This document shows positions 5,365 to 12,723 of a DNA stretch of 18,226 bases, in pieces; position 1 is the first letter of the stretch; each line of letters begins with the position of its first letter. The position numbers were made by a program, and so were the translations under genes. This stretch comes from JBBDXA01 sp040902585 (GTDB taxonomy: Bacteria; Planctomycetota; Phycisphaerae; Phycisphaerales; Phycisphaeraceae): the NCBI GenBank assembly GCA_040902585.1, contig JBBDXA010000191.1, forward strand, positions 1 to 18,226. Direction: 5' to 3'. The notes beneath the pieces are model-generated. The model had not been told where the DNA came from. It did not search any database and saw nothing but the letters and a program-made list of their open reading frames with translations.

Positions 5365-7806
5365 CTACGCGCGGGACGCGTGTTGAAGCGGGGCGGGTCT
5401 GGGCGCGGGTTGCGTCGGCCCTTCGCCCGCGGCCTTGGGGTAAGCGATGCGGCCGTGGTAGATCGCGGTGAGCATCTTCGTGACGGACACTTCGACCTTG
5501 TGCAATTCCTGGAGCGTGATGTGACACTCATCGAACTGGCCATCCATGAGCCGCTTGTTGAGCATTTTGTGGACGAGCTGTTCGAGGCGGACGGGCGTGG
5601 GTTCGGGCAGGGCGCGGGCGGCACCTTCAACGCAGTCGCACAAGAGGAGGATGGCCGCCTCTTTGGTCTGCGGTTTGGGGCCGGGGTAGCGGAACTCGAA
5701 CTCCGTCGGCATCGGGGCTTCTTCGTGCTCGCTCTTCTTTCGGGCGGCGTGATAGAAGTATTCGACGAGCGTGGTGCCGTGATGCGAGTCGATAAAGTGA
5801 ACGACGGATCGCGGCAGCTTGTACTCGCGCGCCATTTCGACGCCGTCCTTCACGTGGCCGAGGATGATCAGCAGGCTCATCGCCGGCGAAAGCTTGTCGT
5901 GCTTGTTGGGGCCGCCCGCCTGGTTCTCGACGAAATACATGGGCTTGTTGATCTTGCCGATGTCGTGATACATCGCGCCGACGCGGCAGAGCAGGCCGTT
6001 GGCGCCGATATTTTCCGCGGCAGTCTCCGCCATGTCGGCGATGCGAAGCGAGTGCTGGTAGGTGCCTGGCGCTTCCTCGGCGAGACGGCGAAGCAAGGGA
6101 TGCGACGCGTCGTTGAGGTCTTTCAAGGTCATCGCGGTGGTGACTTTGAAGGCTTTCTCGATGGCGGGCAGCAGGCCTTGGACAAGCAGGCCGGTGACGA
6201 TGGCACCGGCGGCGGCCCAGGCGGCGTTGCGGAAGAGGGCATCGAGCAGGTCGGTGTTCTGGAGGGAAATACTTTGCAGGCCGACGAGGAAGGAGGCGAT
6301 GAACATGCCTGCCGCGGTCCACAGGCCGGCGAGTACGAGCGACGAACGGTGACGGACATCAGGCAGTCGGCTGGCGGCGATGGTGACACCGGTGAGCAGG
6401 ACGATGGAGAAGCCGACGGTCAGTTCGAGGCTGACGAGAATGAGCAGACTGGTGATCGCGCCGACGGCCAGCGCGAAGCGGCGATCGTAGGCGATGGCCA
6501 GGACCATGGTCGCGAGCACGGCAGGGAAGGTCGCGGTGGCGTAACTCACCGTCGGCCAGGCCACGGTCAGCGCCACCGCCAGGCCCTGCGACATGAGCAG
6601 GAGGACGACCAGCGCGCCGCCTCGAACGGGGTTTTGAAGGATGCGCGGGTTGTAAGCGGCGACGTAAACCCACAGCCCGACGGCGATGAGCAGGATCAGT
6701 CCGAGGTTGCCGCCGCGGATCAGCCAGCGGTACACGCCCATTTGTCTGTCATACTCGGACTGCTCTTTCTCCAGCAGCAGGACGAGCTGCGGCGAGAGCT
6801 GTGTCCCGGCGATGACGAGCACCTGATTCGGCTCGCGCTTCATTTCGATCTCGCCGACGGATTTTTCAGCCGCGGCGCGGCGACGATCCGTTTCCGCCAG
6901 ATCAAACACGTAGGTTGGCTGAAGGTCCGACATGATGATGTCAATCACCACGCGCTGCACGGCCTGCGGCAGTCGGGTCGCCAGGAGCGATTCGAGACGA
7001 AGCTCCAGCGGCTTGAGATCTTTCTTGATATCGATCAGGTCTTCATCTTCGCGCGCCACCAGTCCGCGCTCAGGATTCGGATGTCGGACCAGGATGCGGC
7101 TGGCCAGGTCGGAGCGGTTCTGTTCGATCTGGGCCCGCTCGGTGCGCAGGATCGCGATGCTGGTCAGCCCGGACATGATGTGTTCGACCTGTTTGTCCCA
7201 GAGCAGGTTGCTGGGGTTGGCGAAATAGCGCTTCAGCTCGGCGAAGCGTTCGTAGCTACTCAGCATGAGGGCGTTGCGGGTTTCCGTGGGAATCTGATCC
7301 TGGGTTTCGATTTTCTTGTCGGCACCGAGTCGGCCGAGCGAGTGCAGGGCGTTTCGCACCTTTTCGATGTAGGCGAGATTGGCGTTGTAGACGGCCGGCT
7401 CTTTGCCGCGAGCGATGTTGCGTGCTTCGAGCGTGCCTTCCTGGTCGACCGCATCAAACGCCACTCGGGCGACGACGGTGCGATCGATCACCTCGCCGAT
7501 CTGGTGTTTCTTGCCATCGTGACCGCCCAGGGCGATGAGACTGGCGAAGAAAGTGAACCCCAGTGCCCAGAGCCCGGCCCAGAGCAGCGGCTTACTCAGG
7601 GCGCGCAGCCACGGATGCTCACCACTGCGGGGCAGGGTGCGACGTACTTCACGTCGGCGGACCGATTTGCTGCGAGAGAAGATCATGTAGTGGGTTGCGC
7701 GGGCGAGGGGGATCAGCTTCGGAAGTGGTGGACCGGTGGTTGAGACCGGGAACTCGAAGCCGGTGCCGAGGAACGGATCAATACCTTGGCCATGACGGTC
7801 ATCCAC
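5365..7806 (-). CDS. pgpH: 7TM-HD cyclic-di-AMP phosphodiesterase (PgpH type)
   Basis: Members of this family hydrolyse c-di-AMP to pApA at the inner membrane. The order is right: one membrane helix (about residues 72-94), a large extracytoplasmic 7TMR-HDED domain (about 100-355), seven helices (about 362-550), then a cytoplasmic HD domain. The metal and catalytic residues are all present: H585 (YQHSLRIA), H614-D615 (YHDIGKINKPMYF), H651 (LGHVKDG), H675-H676 (SHHGTT) and D724 (LLCDCVEG). The C-terminus is a Pro/Ala-rich tail. The start is uncertain: the frame opens with GTG at 7806, and the next start is ATG 7686 (773 residues); neither has an SD, but codon use looks coding between them. It lies downstream of phoH in the same direction, the order seen in many bacteria, but ybeY does not follow. 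Confidence 0.9.
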   Translation of the reverse strand: MDDRHGQGIDPFLGTGFEFPVSTTGPPLPKLIPLARATHYMIFSRSKSVRRREVRRTLPRSGEHPWLRALSKPLLWAGLWALGFTFFASLIALGGHDGKKHQIGEVIDRTVVARVAFDAVDQEGTLEARNIARGKEPAVYNANLAYIEKVRNALHSLGRLGADKKIETQDQIPTETRNALMLSSYERFAELKRYFANPSNLLWDKQVEHIMSGLTSIAILRTERAQIEQNRSDLASRILVRHPNPERGLVAREDEDLIDIKKDLKPLELRLESLLATRLPQAVQRVVIDIIMSDLQPTYVFDLAETDRRRAAAEKSVGEIEMKREPNQVLVIAGTQLSPQLVLLLEKEQSEYDRQMGVYRWLIRGGNLGLILLIAVGLWVYVAAYNPRILQNPVRGGALVVLLLMSQGLAVALTVAWPTVSYATATFPAVLATMVLAIAYDRRFALAVGAITSLLILVSLELTVGFSIVLLTGVTIAASRLPDVRHRSSLVLAGLWTAAGMFIASFLVGLQSISLQNTDLLDALFRNAAWAAAGAIVTGLLVQGLLPAIEKAFKVTTAMTLKDLNDASHPLLRRLAEEAPGTYQHSLRIADMAETAAENIGANGLLCRVGAMYHDIGKINKPMYFVENQAGGPNKHDKLSPAMSLLIILGHVKDGVEMAREYKLPRSVVHFIDSHHGTTLVEYFYHAARKKSEHEEAPMPTEFEFRYPGPKPQTKEAAILLLCDCVEGAARALPEPTPVRLEQLVHKMLNKRLMDGQFDECHITLQELHKVEVSVTKMLTAIYHGRIAYPKAAGEGPTQPAPRPAPLQHASRA

Positions 7807-7894
7807 AATCGCCGCAGGGGCGGGTCCAGTGCGGCCACTCGCCGCTGACTGGGAGGTCGCGATAGGGGAACTATCGGCTAACCTCGCATGCTCT

Positions 7895-7902
7895 ATTGTA
7901 GC
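7895..7902 (-). promoter_or_regulatory. GCTACAAT box upstream of pgpH
   Basis: TACAAT on the minus strand (5 of 6 consensus) is preceded by GC. It lies about 90 bp upstream of the GTG start of the HD gene and implies that this gene has its own promoter in the 261-bp gap after phoH. The 11-bp word TCTATTGTAGC (plus-strand reading) is repeated exactly upstream of phoH. No strong -35 is visible. Confidence 0.35.
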
Positions 7903-8001
7903 GGATCAGATCGTTATCAGGACGTGGGGCGAAGGCCTGATTTGATCGGGGATGGGGATTACGGCGTAAGCACTGGATTATAAATAACTTAAGGATCAAA
8001 A

Positions 8002-8055
8002 ATGGCGAGACTGACTGCGGCTGCAAGGGAGGGCCCCCGCGCTTCTATCGCTTGA
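8002..8055 (+). CDS. Possible 17-codon mini-ORF (very tentative)
   Basis: In the gap between pgpH and phoH an AT-rich patch (TTATAAATAACTTAAGGATC, from 7978) precedes an ATG. AAGGA lies 6 nt upstream and the frame codes MARLTAAAREGPRASIA before a TGA. TATAAA at 7979-7984 could be a -10. The frame is antisense to its neighbours and could be chance; I recognise no homologue. Confidence 0.18.
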   Translation: MARLTAAAREGPRASIA

Positions 8056-8067
8056 TTTCAAGGGCAA

Positions 8068-9060
8068 TCAGGCCTCAGACTCTTCCGTTACCTGCGGCCT
8101 TGGCTTCTGCGTTGACTCATAAGCATCCACAATGCGCTGCACCAGGTTGTGGCGCACGATGTCGGTTGCCCCGAGCGTGACCATAGCAATGCCCTTGACG
8201 CGGCGCAGTCTGCGGGCCGCGTCGATCAGGCCGCTGTCGCGCGGGTCGGGCAGATCGACCTGTGACGTGTCGCCGGTCACGATCATCTTCGACCCGTGTC
8301 CCAGACGTGTGAGGAACATCATCATCTGAGCCTTGGTCGTGTTCTGTGCTTCGTCGAGCAGCACGCAGGCATCGTTGAGTGTCCTTCCGCGCATGAAGGC
8401 GAGCGGGATGACTTCGATCAGGTCGCAGGCGATGAAGCGCTGGATCTGTTCGAAGTCCATCATGTCATGTAAAGCGTCGAGCAGGGGGCGCAGGTAGGGA
8501 TTGACCTTCGCCTGCATATCGCCGGGCAGGAAGCCGAGCTTTTCACCCGCTTCGACGGCCGGGCGGACGAGGACGAGCTTGCGCACCGCGCCGCGCTTGA
8601 GCATGGACGCGGCACAGGCGACGGCGAGGTAAGTTTTGCCCGTGCCTGCCGGGCCGCAGCAGAAGGTCAGGTCATGGTTGAGGATCGCTTCCAGGTAGGC
8701 ATGCTGGCCTTCGGTGATGGCGCTGATGCGACGGCCGCGGGCGTAGACATCGAGGCTGCCATCGTGCAGGGCGGGTGAAGTACCCGCGCCGCTGCGGCCG
8801 CGCTGAGGCGTGCTGCGGGCGACAAGGTCCAAGACCTGCTGGCGGTCCAGCGAGCGATGGGCGCGGGCGGCCTCGGCGAGGGATTCGAGGACAGCCGCGG
8901 CCCGACCGACGGCATCGCTCTCGCCGCTGAGCTTCAGCGTGCCGTTGCGCGCGACAATCGCCACACCCAGCGCTTCGCGGATGATCTTCAGGTTTCGCTC
9001 GGCTGAGCCGACCAGCGCCAGACGCTGGTCACCTTCGGGCAGCGTGATCGTCAGTTCCAA
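8068..9060 (-). CDS. phoH: PhoH-like ATPase
   Basis: PhoH-family proteins are cytoplasmic P-loop ATPases linked to RNA metabolism and ribosome maturation; the exact reaction is unsettled. Residues 1-80 resemble the N-terminal KH-like part of bacterial PhoH. The ATPase domain has Walker A G136-P-A-G-T-G-K-T143, Walker B with VLLDEAQN (233-240), MIVTGDTSQVDLP (259-271) and the family words VRPAVEAGEKLGFLPGD and RGRTLNDA. At 330 residues the length is typical. The start is TTG at 9060, with AAGGA 10 nt upstream; no in-frame ATG fits. A GCTACAAT box lies about 70 bp upstream. It is followed by the c-di-AMP phosphodiesterase gene, as in many bacteria. Confidence 0.93.
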   Translation of the reverse strand: MELTITLPEGDQRLALVGSAERNLKIIREALGVAIVARNGTLKLSGESDAVGRAAAVLESLAEAARAHRSLDRQQVLDLVARSTPQRGRSGAGTSPALHDGSLDVYARGRRISAITEGQHAYLEAILNHDLTFCCGPAGTGKTYLAVACAASMLKRGAVRKLVLVRPAVEAGEKLGFLPGDMQAKVNPYLRPLLDALHDMMDFEQIQRFIACDLIEVIPLAFMRGRTLNDACVLLDEAQNTTKAQMMMFLTRLGHGSKMIVTGDTSQVDLPDPRDSGLIDAARRLRRVKGIAMVTLGATDIVRHNLVQRIVDAYESTQKPRPQVTEESEA

Positions 9061-9126
9061 TGTGAGGTATCCTTGTGTTCACCCGGCTTCCCGGCCGGCG
9101 CTTTGAGCCCCATGCTCAAGGGGTCT

Positions 9127-9134
9127 ATTGTAGC
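9127..9134 (-). promoter_or_regulatory. GCTACAAT box upstream of phoH
   Basis: TACAAT preceded by GC lies on the minus strand, giving a predicted start near 9120 and a leader of about 60 nt. It shares 11 identical bases with the box upstream of pgpH. No clear -35 is present at standard spacing. Confidence 0.4.
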
Positions 9135-9191
9135 CCGCTGATGTGAAATGACGCGGGCCATCGCGTCCAGTCATTTTGAATTGCCATCGCC

Positions 9192-9692
9192 ATGCGTCTA
9201 CCGCTGTTGAGTCTGTTTGTGTGCCTTTCGCTTTTGGGATGTGAAAGCAGTCCCGTATTACAGCCTGTCGAACGGGCCTCGCTGGCGCATGCGGAGGAGT
9301 TGCCGCCCGGCGCGGTGTTCGCCCGGTGGAAGGCGGATCCGAACCGGCTGGTGAATGACATTCCCCGGGCTGTGTCCCGATGCGACTGGGCGATCTTGAA
9401 CATGGAGCCGCGTCCGCAGCGTGGTAAGCCGGTGCCGCTGTCCGTCGATACGCCGGTCAAGGCGATGGCGCTGTTGCCTGATGATCGCGAGGCCAGCATT
9501 TTGGCGTGGAAGGTCAACGATGAAGAGGTGGCGGCGGCGGTACGCGTGGGCCTGCTCGGGGACCGCGACCTGGAAATGCAATTCCTCAGAGCCTTGGCAT
9601 CGGTCATGGCGGATCGACCAGCACCGCGAAGGGGCGGCCTGTTCGAACTCCCGCCGCTGCCTAATATTCAACTCGTGCCCGGAAAAAAATAG
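9192..9692 (+). CDS. Lipoprotein of unknown function
   Basis: The 166-residue product starts with a lipoprotein signal: a hydrophobic segment, then the lipobox L14-L-G-C17, so it should be lipid-anchored in the envelope. The mature part is mixed alpha/beta in character, with WAILNMEPRP, AMALLPDDREASILAWKVNDEEVAAAV and a proline-rich end. I do not recognise a family. Its start has no SD (TTGCCATCGCC before the ATG), but the lipobox position fits this start. It diverges from phoH across 131 bp. A hairpin overlaps its stop codon. Another lipoprotein gene follows in the same direction 250 bp on. Confidence 0.72.
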   Translation: MRLPLLSLFVCLSLLGCESSPVLQPVERASLAHAEELPPGAVFARWKADPNRLVNDIPRAVSRCDWAILNMEPRPQRGKPVPLSVDTPVKAMALLPDDREASILAWKVNDEEVAAAVRVGLLGDRDLEMQFLRALASVMADRPAPRRGGLFELPPLPNIQLVPGKK

Positions 9693-9716
9693 AGGCAGAC
9701 CTTGCGGCCTGCCTCT
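9691..9716. terminator. Hairpin overlapping lipoprotein stop codon
   Basis: AGAGGCAG (9691-9698) pairs with CTGCCTCT (9709-9716) around a CC-TTGC-GG inner loop. Its first two bases are the last two of the TAG stop. The adjacent A7 run (9683-9689) is upstream on the plus strand, so the U-tract geometry suits minus-strand termination. No minus-strand gene ends here, so its role is unclear. Confidence 0.45.
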
Positions 9717-9940
9717 GGTGACTCGCCCCAGTCGATCTCTTTCTCTTCTCCTCCGCCCCGCGCACCCCGCGGGAGTGCTTCCTCCCCTGCATTCTTCCCC
9801 TCTGCCACCAGAATCGGTTGAACGCAGGCGGACCTTGAAGCACTTCAATGCCAGGGAAAGCGAATAGGGTTTTCCTCTTGGGTCGCTTCGCTTATCCTGA
9901 CCCATCCGCCACGCGCTCAACACACAGTGGAGATAAAGCA

Positions 9941-10387
9941 GTGACGATCCATCGCCTATCAACGTGCCTTTTGCCGGCCCTGTTCGCGCTCGTGCTCAGT
10001 GCCTGCGACTCGGCACCCAAGACCAGCGACGAAGACCTGCGGCACCTTTCTTACAAAGGCCTGCGCGAGATCATGGCCGACGCCGGGGGAAAAAGCCCGC
10101 TGATGCTGATCGATATCCGTCCGCCCGCCGACTTCGAGAAGGGGCACATACCCGGCGCGACGAACATCCCTGACCCGCAGCAGTTCATGCACATCGGCGC
10201 GACCGATCCCAGGCTGACCAACGCGTCGCACGTGGTGGTCTACGGGGAAGATTTCCGCAGGAACTTCGCCGACCCTGCCGCGAAGAAACTGATCGGTCTG
10301 GGCTACGACAACATCTACAGCTTCCCCGGCGGCTGGGGGGAGTGGCAGAAGAATGTCGCGCTGGAGCAGCCGACGCCGGAAAAGTGA
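9941..10387 (+). CDS. Rhodanese-domain lipoprotein lacking catalytic cysteine
   Basis: A 148-residue lipoprotein with lipobox L19-S-A-C22 followed by one rhodanese domain. Rhodanese hallmarks are present: DIRPPADFEKGHIPGATNIP (residues 58-77), the VVVYG strand, and the C-terminal FPGGWGEW. The active-site loop, normally starting with a cysteine after VVVY, reads G102-E-D-F-R-R, so sulfur transfer by the usual mechanism is not expected. A binding or structural role is more likely. I chose GTG 9941 because GGAG lies 8 nt upstream (9929-9932) and it puts the signal peptide at the N-terminus; the frame is open to ATG 9848, which would bury the signal behind 31 residues. A REP-like element begins 6 bp after the stop. 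Confidence 0.8.
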   Translation: MTIHRLSTCLLPALFALVLSACDSAPKTSDEDLRHLSYKGLREIMADAGGKSPLMLIDIRPPADFEKGHIPGATNIPDPQQFMHIGATDPRLTNASHVVVYGEDFRRNFADPAAKKLIGLGYDNIYSFPGGWGEWQKNVALEQPTPEK

Positions 10388-10392
10388 TGAAC

Positions 10393-10471
10393 TGGAGCAC
10401 CGTCCCGGCAGGGCGGTGCTTGAGGGCTGCTTCAACTCAAGCAGGCACCACCCTGCCGGGATGGTGCTCCA
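10393..10471. repeat. Paired-palindrome (REPIN-like) element, type B copy 1
   Basis: The left arm (10394-10420) starts GGAGCACCGTCCCGGCAGGG and the right arm (10444-10470) carries its near-complement ending GGGATGGTGCTCC. The spacer is 22 nt. Arms are identical to those of the copy at 16813, and 14 of 22 spacer bases match it. Relative to type A, one arm position changes from A-T to G-C on both sides, keeping the pair. It lies between two convergent genes. Confidence 0.88.
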
Positions 10472-10487
10472 ACTTTCTCACACGCTC

Positions 10488-11510
10488 TTACTTCGCGGGT
10501 AAATCCTTCACTTCACTCTTCGCGAAGGTCTGCCAGCGTTCTTCCAGTTCATCGCGCGTGGGTGCGCCGCTGTGAACGAACAGCGCGTAGCGCAGGCGCA
10601 GCGGTTTCTCCGGTGTGACGGTGATCGCTTTTTCCAGCGACAGGCAGGCGCCCATCCAGCCGTCGGCCCTGACGTGGAAGGGCGTTGGGTGATTCACATT
10701 GGAAGGGTGATCCATCAGCGTGATGCCTTCGACCACTTCGTTGGTGATGCGGCCTGAGTAATCGCACCACTTCGCGGGCTTGCGGAAGCAGCCGTTGTCA
10801 CCCTGTTCATCGATGTTGCCTTCGCTGTTGCGGATCGTTCCGCCACCGTCGTTAATGCCGATCGGCTTGGCCATGCGCACGCCGACGAGGCCGAAGGCGT
10901 TCTGATTGAACGTCACGGGTTCCTTGCCGGGCGCGTTGAACTGAAGATCAATCACGATCATCGACTCGCCTTTCGCCAGCGGCCGCAGCGTCATCACTCG
11001 TCGTTCGATGAGCAGCACCCTCGCCGCCTGCGGCTTCGCATCCTTGTCCTTCCCCAATCCCGTTACCTTCCAATGGTTCAACGCGAAGATCGAAGCTTCC
11101 TCTTCGCCATCGTCGTACTTGAGGATGCGCTGATGTTCGATGATGCCGTGCCTGCGGTCGGACCAGAAGTCGATGCCTTCGACATCGTTGTGTGAGATCC
11201 AGACGGAGTTGTGATGACTGTGACTGACCGGATCGTGCGGATGGCCCATGCGCGTGAGCGACCTGCCCGCGGGGCCGGTGACGGGATAGAGAAACGGCCG
11301 CTCCTGATCGCGGTCGAAGTAGTAGCGAGCGAGTTCCTTGCCATCGATCTGCATCGAGGCTTCGCGCCGCGGCAGGGGTAGGACCTGCACCCGGGGGACG
11401 CGGGGGACGGGCGGCAAGGGCTTGTCGGGCAGGTCGGCACGCAAGGCCCCTAGAAGGAGGCTGATCAGGACCACGGAGATCACGGAGGATCGACGAAGGA
11501 GGTGGTTCAT
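10488..11510 (-). CDS. Secreted PmoA/DUF6807-family protein
   Basis: The family is labelled 'PmoA' in databases, but it is unrelated to particulate methane monooxygenase and has no established reaction; it is abundant in planctomycetes, often near carbohydrate-use genes. The family core is clear: RPFLYPVTGPAGRSLTRMGH, then a histidine cluster (HSHHNSVW) and DVEGIDFW in the N-terminal half, with NVNHPTPFHVRADGWMG near the C-terminus. A signal peptide (MNHLLRRSSVISVVLISLLL, then GALRA) indicates export. ATG 11510 gives a clean signal peptide; a GTG at 11516 would add two residues. There is no SD; TATGCT lies 7 nt upstream (11518-11523) and a strong hairpin lies just beyond that. Confidence 0.82.
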   Translation of the reverse strand: MNHLLRRSSVISVVLISLLLGALRADLPDKPLPPVPRVPRVQVLPLPRREASMQIDGKELARYYFDRDQERPFLYPVTGPAGRSLTRMGHPHDPVSHSHHNSVWISHNDVEGIDFWSDRRHGIIEHQRILKYDDGEEEASIFALNHWKVTGLGKDKDAKPQAARVLLIERRVMTLRPLAKGESMIVIDLQFNAPGKEPVTFNQNAFGLVGVRMAKPIGINDGGGTIRNSEGNIDEQGDNGCFRKPAKWCDYSGRITNEVVEGITLMDHPSNVNHPTPFHVRADGWMGACLSLEKAITVTPEKPLRLRYALFVHSGAPTRDELEERWQTFAKSEVKDLPAK

Positions 11511-11523
11511 GCCCACAGCATAA

Positions 11524-11558
11524 ACGACAACCCCCGCCTTGCGGCAGGGGTTGGTCGT
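11524..11558. repeat. Strong hairpin upstream of PmoA-family gene
   Basis: ACGACAACCCC pairs with GGGGTTGGTCGT, and GCC-TTGC-GGC closes the loop: about 15 pairs with one mismatch and one bulged G. It lies 14 bp from the ATG of the minus-strand gene, next to its -10-like hexamer. The CTTGCGGC core is shared with hairpins at 9691 and 13622. It may terminate the upstream minus-strand transcript, although the T-run is short. Confidence 0.6.
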
Positions 11559-11583
11559 ACACTCTCGGGTTTGGAATTCTGTG

Positions 11584-11691
11584 GGAGCACCATCCCGACA
11601 GGGTGGTGCTATTGGCGCTCAGGTTTTCAGTTGCTTCGATGGCAACATGCATTCGTTGACGAATAGCACCACCCTGTCGGGATGGTGCTCT
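11584..11691. repeat. Paired-palindrome (REPIN-like) element, type A copy 2
   Basis: The left arm (11584-11610) and right arm (11665-11690) are perfect inverted copies over 26 bases apart from the terminal C. The spacer is 54 nt, the same length as in the copy at 5237, with 28 identical positions without gaps, clustered in TGGCGC and GTTGC-TCG. It lies between two minus-strand genes, ending 5 bp from the stop of the B12-fold gene. Confidence 0.88.
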
Positions 11692-11695
11692 CACT

Positions 11696-12403
11696 TCATG
11701 CCGCGGCGACTTTCACCTTGCGCTTGCGGCCGACCGTGCGCTGGTCGCTCGCCATGCGGCGCTCGCGCTGGCGGTCCATGACCTGGATCAGCTCTTCCGG
11801 ATCGCGTGCCCAGATATCAGCACCGATTTCCTCGGCGAGGCCCTCGGCTCGGTTGAACACTCCGCCACCCACGGCGATCTGTACCTTCGGGCACACGTCA
11901 ATGTCATGCAGGTGATCGATGAGCAGCCGGGTGTAGGGCACGGTGCTGGCGGCGGCACCGAAGATGAGCAGGACATCGATTTGATTCTCGCCGATGGCGG
12001 CAACGATCTCGTCGTTGGCGACGCCGCCGCCGCAGAAGAAGACGCTGTAGCCGTCGGCTTCGAGCATGTCGGCTGCGATCTGGCCGGTGAGCTCTTCACT
12101 TTCGTCCGGACCACAGGTCAGCAGCACTTTGCGGTTGCGGCTGGGCCTCTGCTCGAGGCGAAGCTGCATCTGATCCGCCAGGTTGCGGAGTAGGCGCGTC
12201 GAGTAATGGTGAGCGAGATTGGAGAGCTGATCGGCGCGGAAGAGCGTCTGGATGTGTTCGAGCGTAGGCCAGAACAGGCGGGTGAGCACCTTGTCAGCGG
12301 GGCAGTCAGCCGAGATGACCTCGTCAACGATTGCGCGGGAGCCGGGGCGGTCACCGCTGATTAAGGTGGTGAAGAAACGTTCAATCAGGACGTCGCGTTG
12401 CAT
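11696..12403 (-). CDS. B12-binding-fold protein without DxHxxG histidine
   Basis: The 235-residue product has the two-part layout of cobalamin-binding sensor and corrinoid proteins. Residues about 1-85 form a helical cap domain (LFWPTLEHIQTLFRADQLSNLAHHYS resembles the W-x9-EH cap region, but with F for W and HH for EH). Residues about 92-212 form a Rossmann-like domain with VLLTCG, ADMLEADGYSVFF and IAVGGGVFNRAEGLAEEIGADIWA. The cobalt-binding DxHxxG is replaced by PDESEELTG (99-107), so lower-axial histidine ligation is not possible there. A basic tail (GRKRKVKV) ends the protein. I chose ATG 12403 with GGAG 8 nt upstream; the frame extends to 12553 without family support. It could bind cobalamin base-on, bind another ligand, or act in regulation. 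Confidence 0.75.
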   Translation of the reverse strand: MQRDVLIERFFTTLISGDRPGSRAIVDEVISADCPADKVLTRLFWPTLEHIQTLFRADQLSNLAHHYSTRLLRNLADQMQLRLEQRPSRNRKVLLTCGPDESEELTGQIAADMLEADGYSVFFCGGGVANDEIVAAIGENQIDVLLIFGAAASTVPYTRLLIDHLHDIDVCPKVQIAVGGGVFNRAEGLAEEIGADIWARDPEELIQVMDRQRERRMASDQRTVGRKRKVKVAAA

Positions 12404-12723
12404 GGGGCGTACTCCGACACACTGGGACAAGCCGGGCTTCCTCGCCGGGGCGGGGGCGGCGAAGCGGGGAAGCAAGGCCCATCGGGCTGGCGAGTCGGTC
12501 CGTCCTGTGCCGGCTCGCGGGGTTGGCGTCAAGCGAGGCATTCCGGTGCCCATGCTTCCCGGCGGCCATTGCCGGGACTGGTGACACGTTGTTCATCGGC
12601 CTTGCCGGCAAAACGCTTGACTATCTGGCGCGACCGTCACAGGCGAATGGGCCCGTTCCGGACGCTGTGATGCAAGTCATGGTAAAATCGTGGCTTAGCG
12701 CGTTTTGAAGGAGGCCCGATAAC
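12404..12723. other. Intergenic region between divergent genes
   Basis: About 320 bases with no convincing long gene. Overlapping frames on both strands are probably a by-product of high GC content. It contains a bulged hairpin at 12436-12473 (GCTTCC-TCGCCG pairing with CGGCGA and GGAAGC across a 5-nt bulge and a 9-nt loop), which would lie in the leader of the B12-fold gene. It also contains an extended -10 element at 12680-12688 and an SD at 12707-12714 serving the small ORF that follows. I found no cobalamin-riboswitch signature. Confidence 0.5.
12680..12688 (+). promoter_or_regulatory. Extended -10 promoter for small ORF
   Basis: TGG followed by TAAAAT matches the extended -10 pattern TGnTATAAT with one difference. 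A -35 is not obvious, as is common for extended -10 promoters. The expected start near 12695 would give a leader of about 30 nt containing the SD GAAGGAGG. Confidence 0.45.

Noticed and set aside
5380..7743. A 787-codon open frame on the plus strand
   Set aside because: It lies exactly opposite the c-di-AMP phosphodiesterase, has no recognisable motif, and is low-complexity in Asp, Gly, Arg and Gln, as expected for an antisense frame in GC-rich DNA.
10390..10474. AACT direct repeats flanking the type B element as a target-site duplication
   Set aside because: The 4-bp match is seen only at this copy. The other three copies have no matching flanks, so chance is the simpler explanation.
12404..12553. 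N-terminal extension of the B12-fold protein to 12553
   Set aside because: The added 50 residues are Pro/Arg/Ala-rich with no family similarity, and the ATG at 12403 has GGAG 8 nt upstream.
12404..12723. Cobalamin riboswitch before the B12-fold gene
   Set aside because: I looked for the B12-box and the other conserved elements on the minus strand and did not find them; only an ordinary bulged hairpin is visible.
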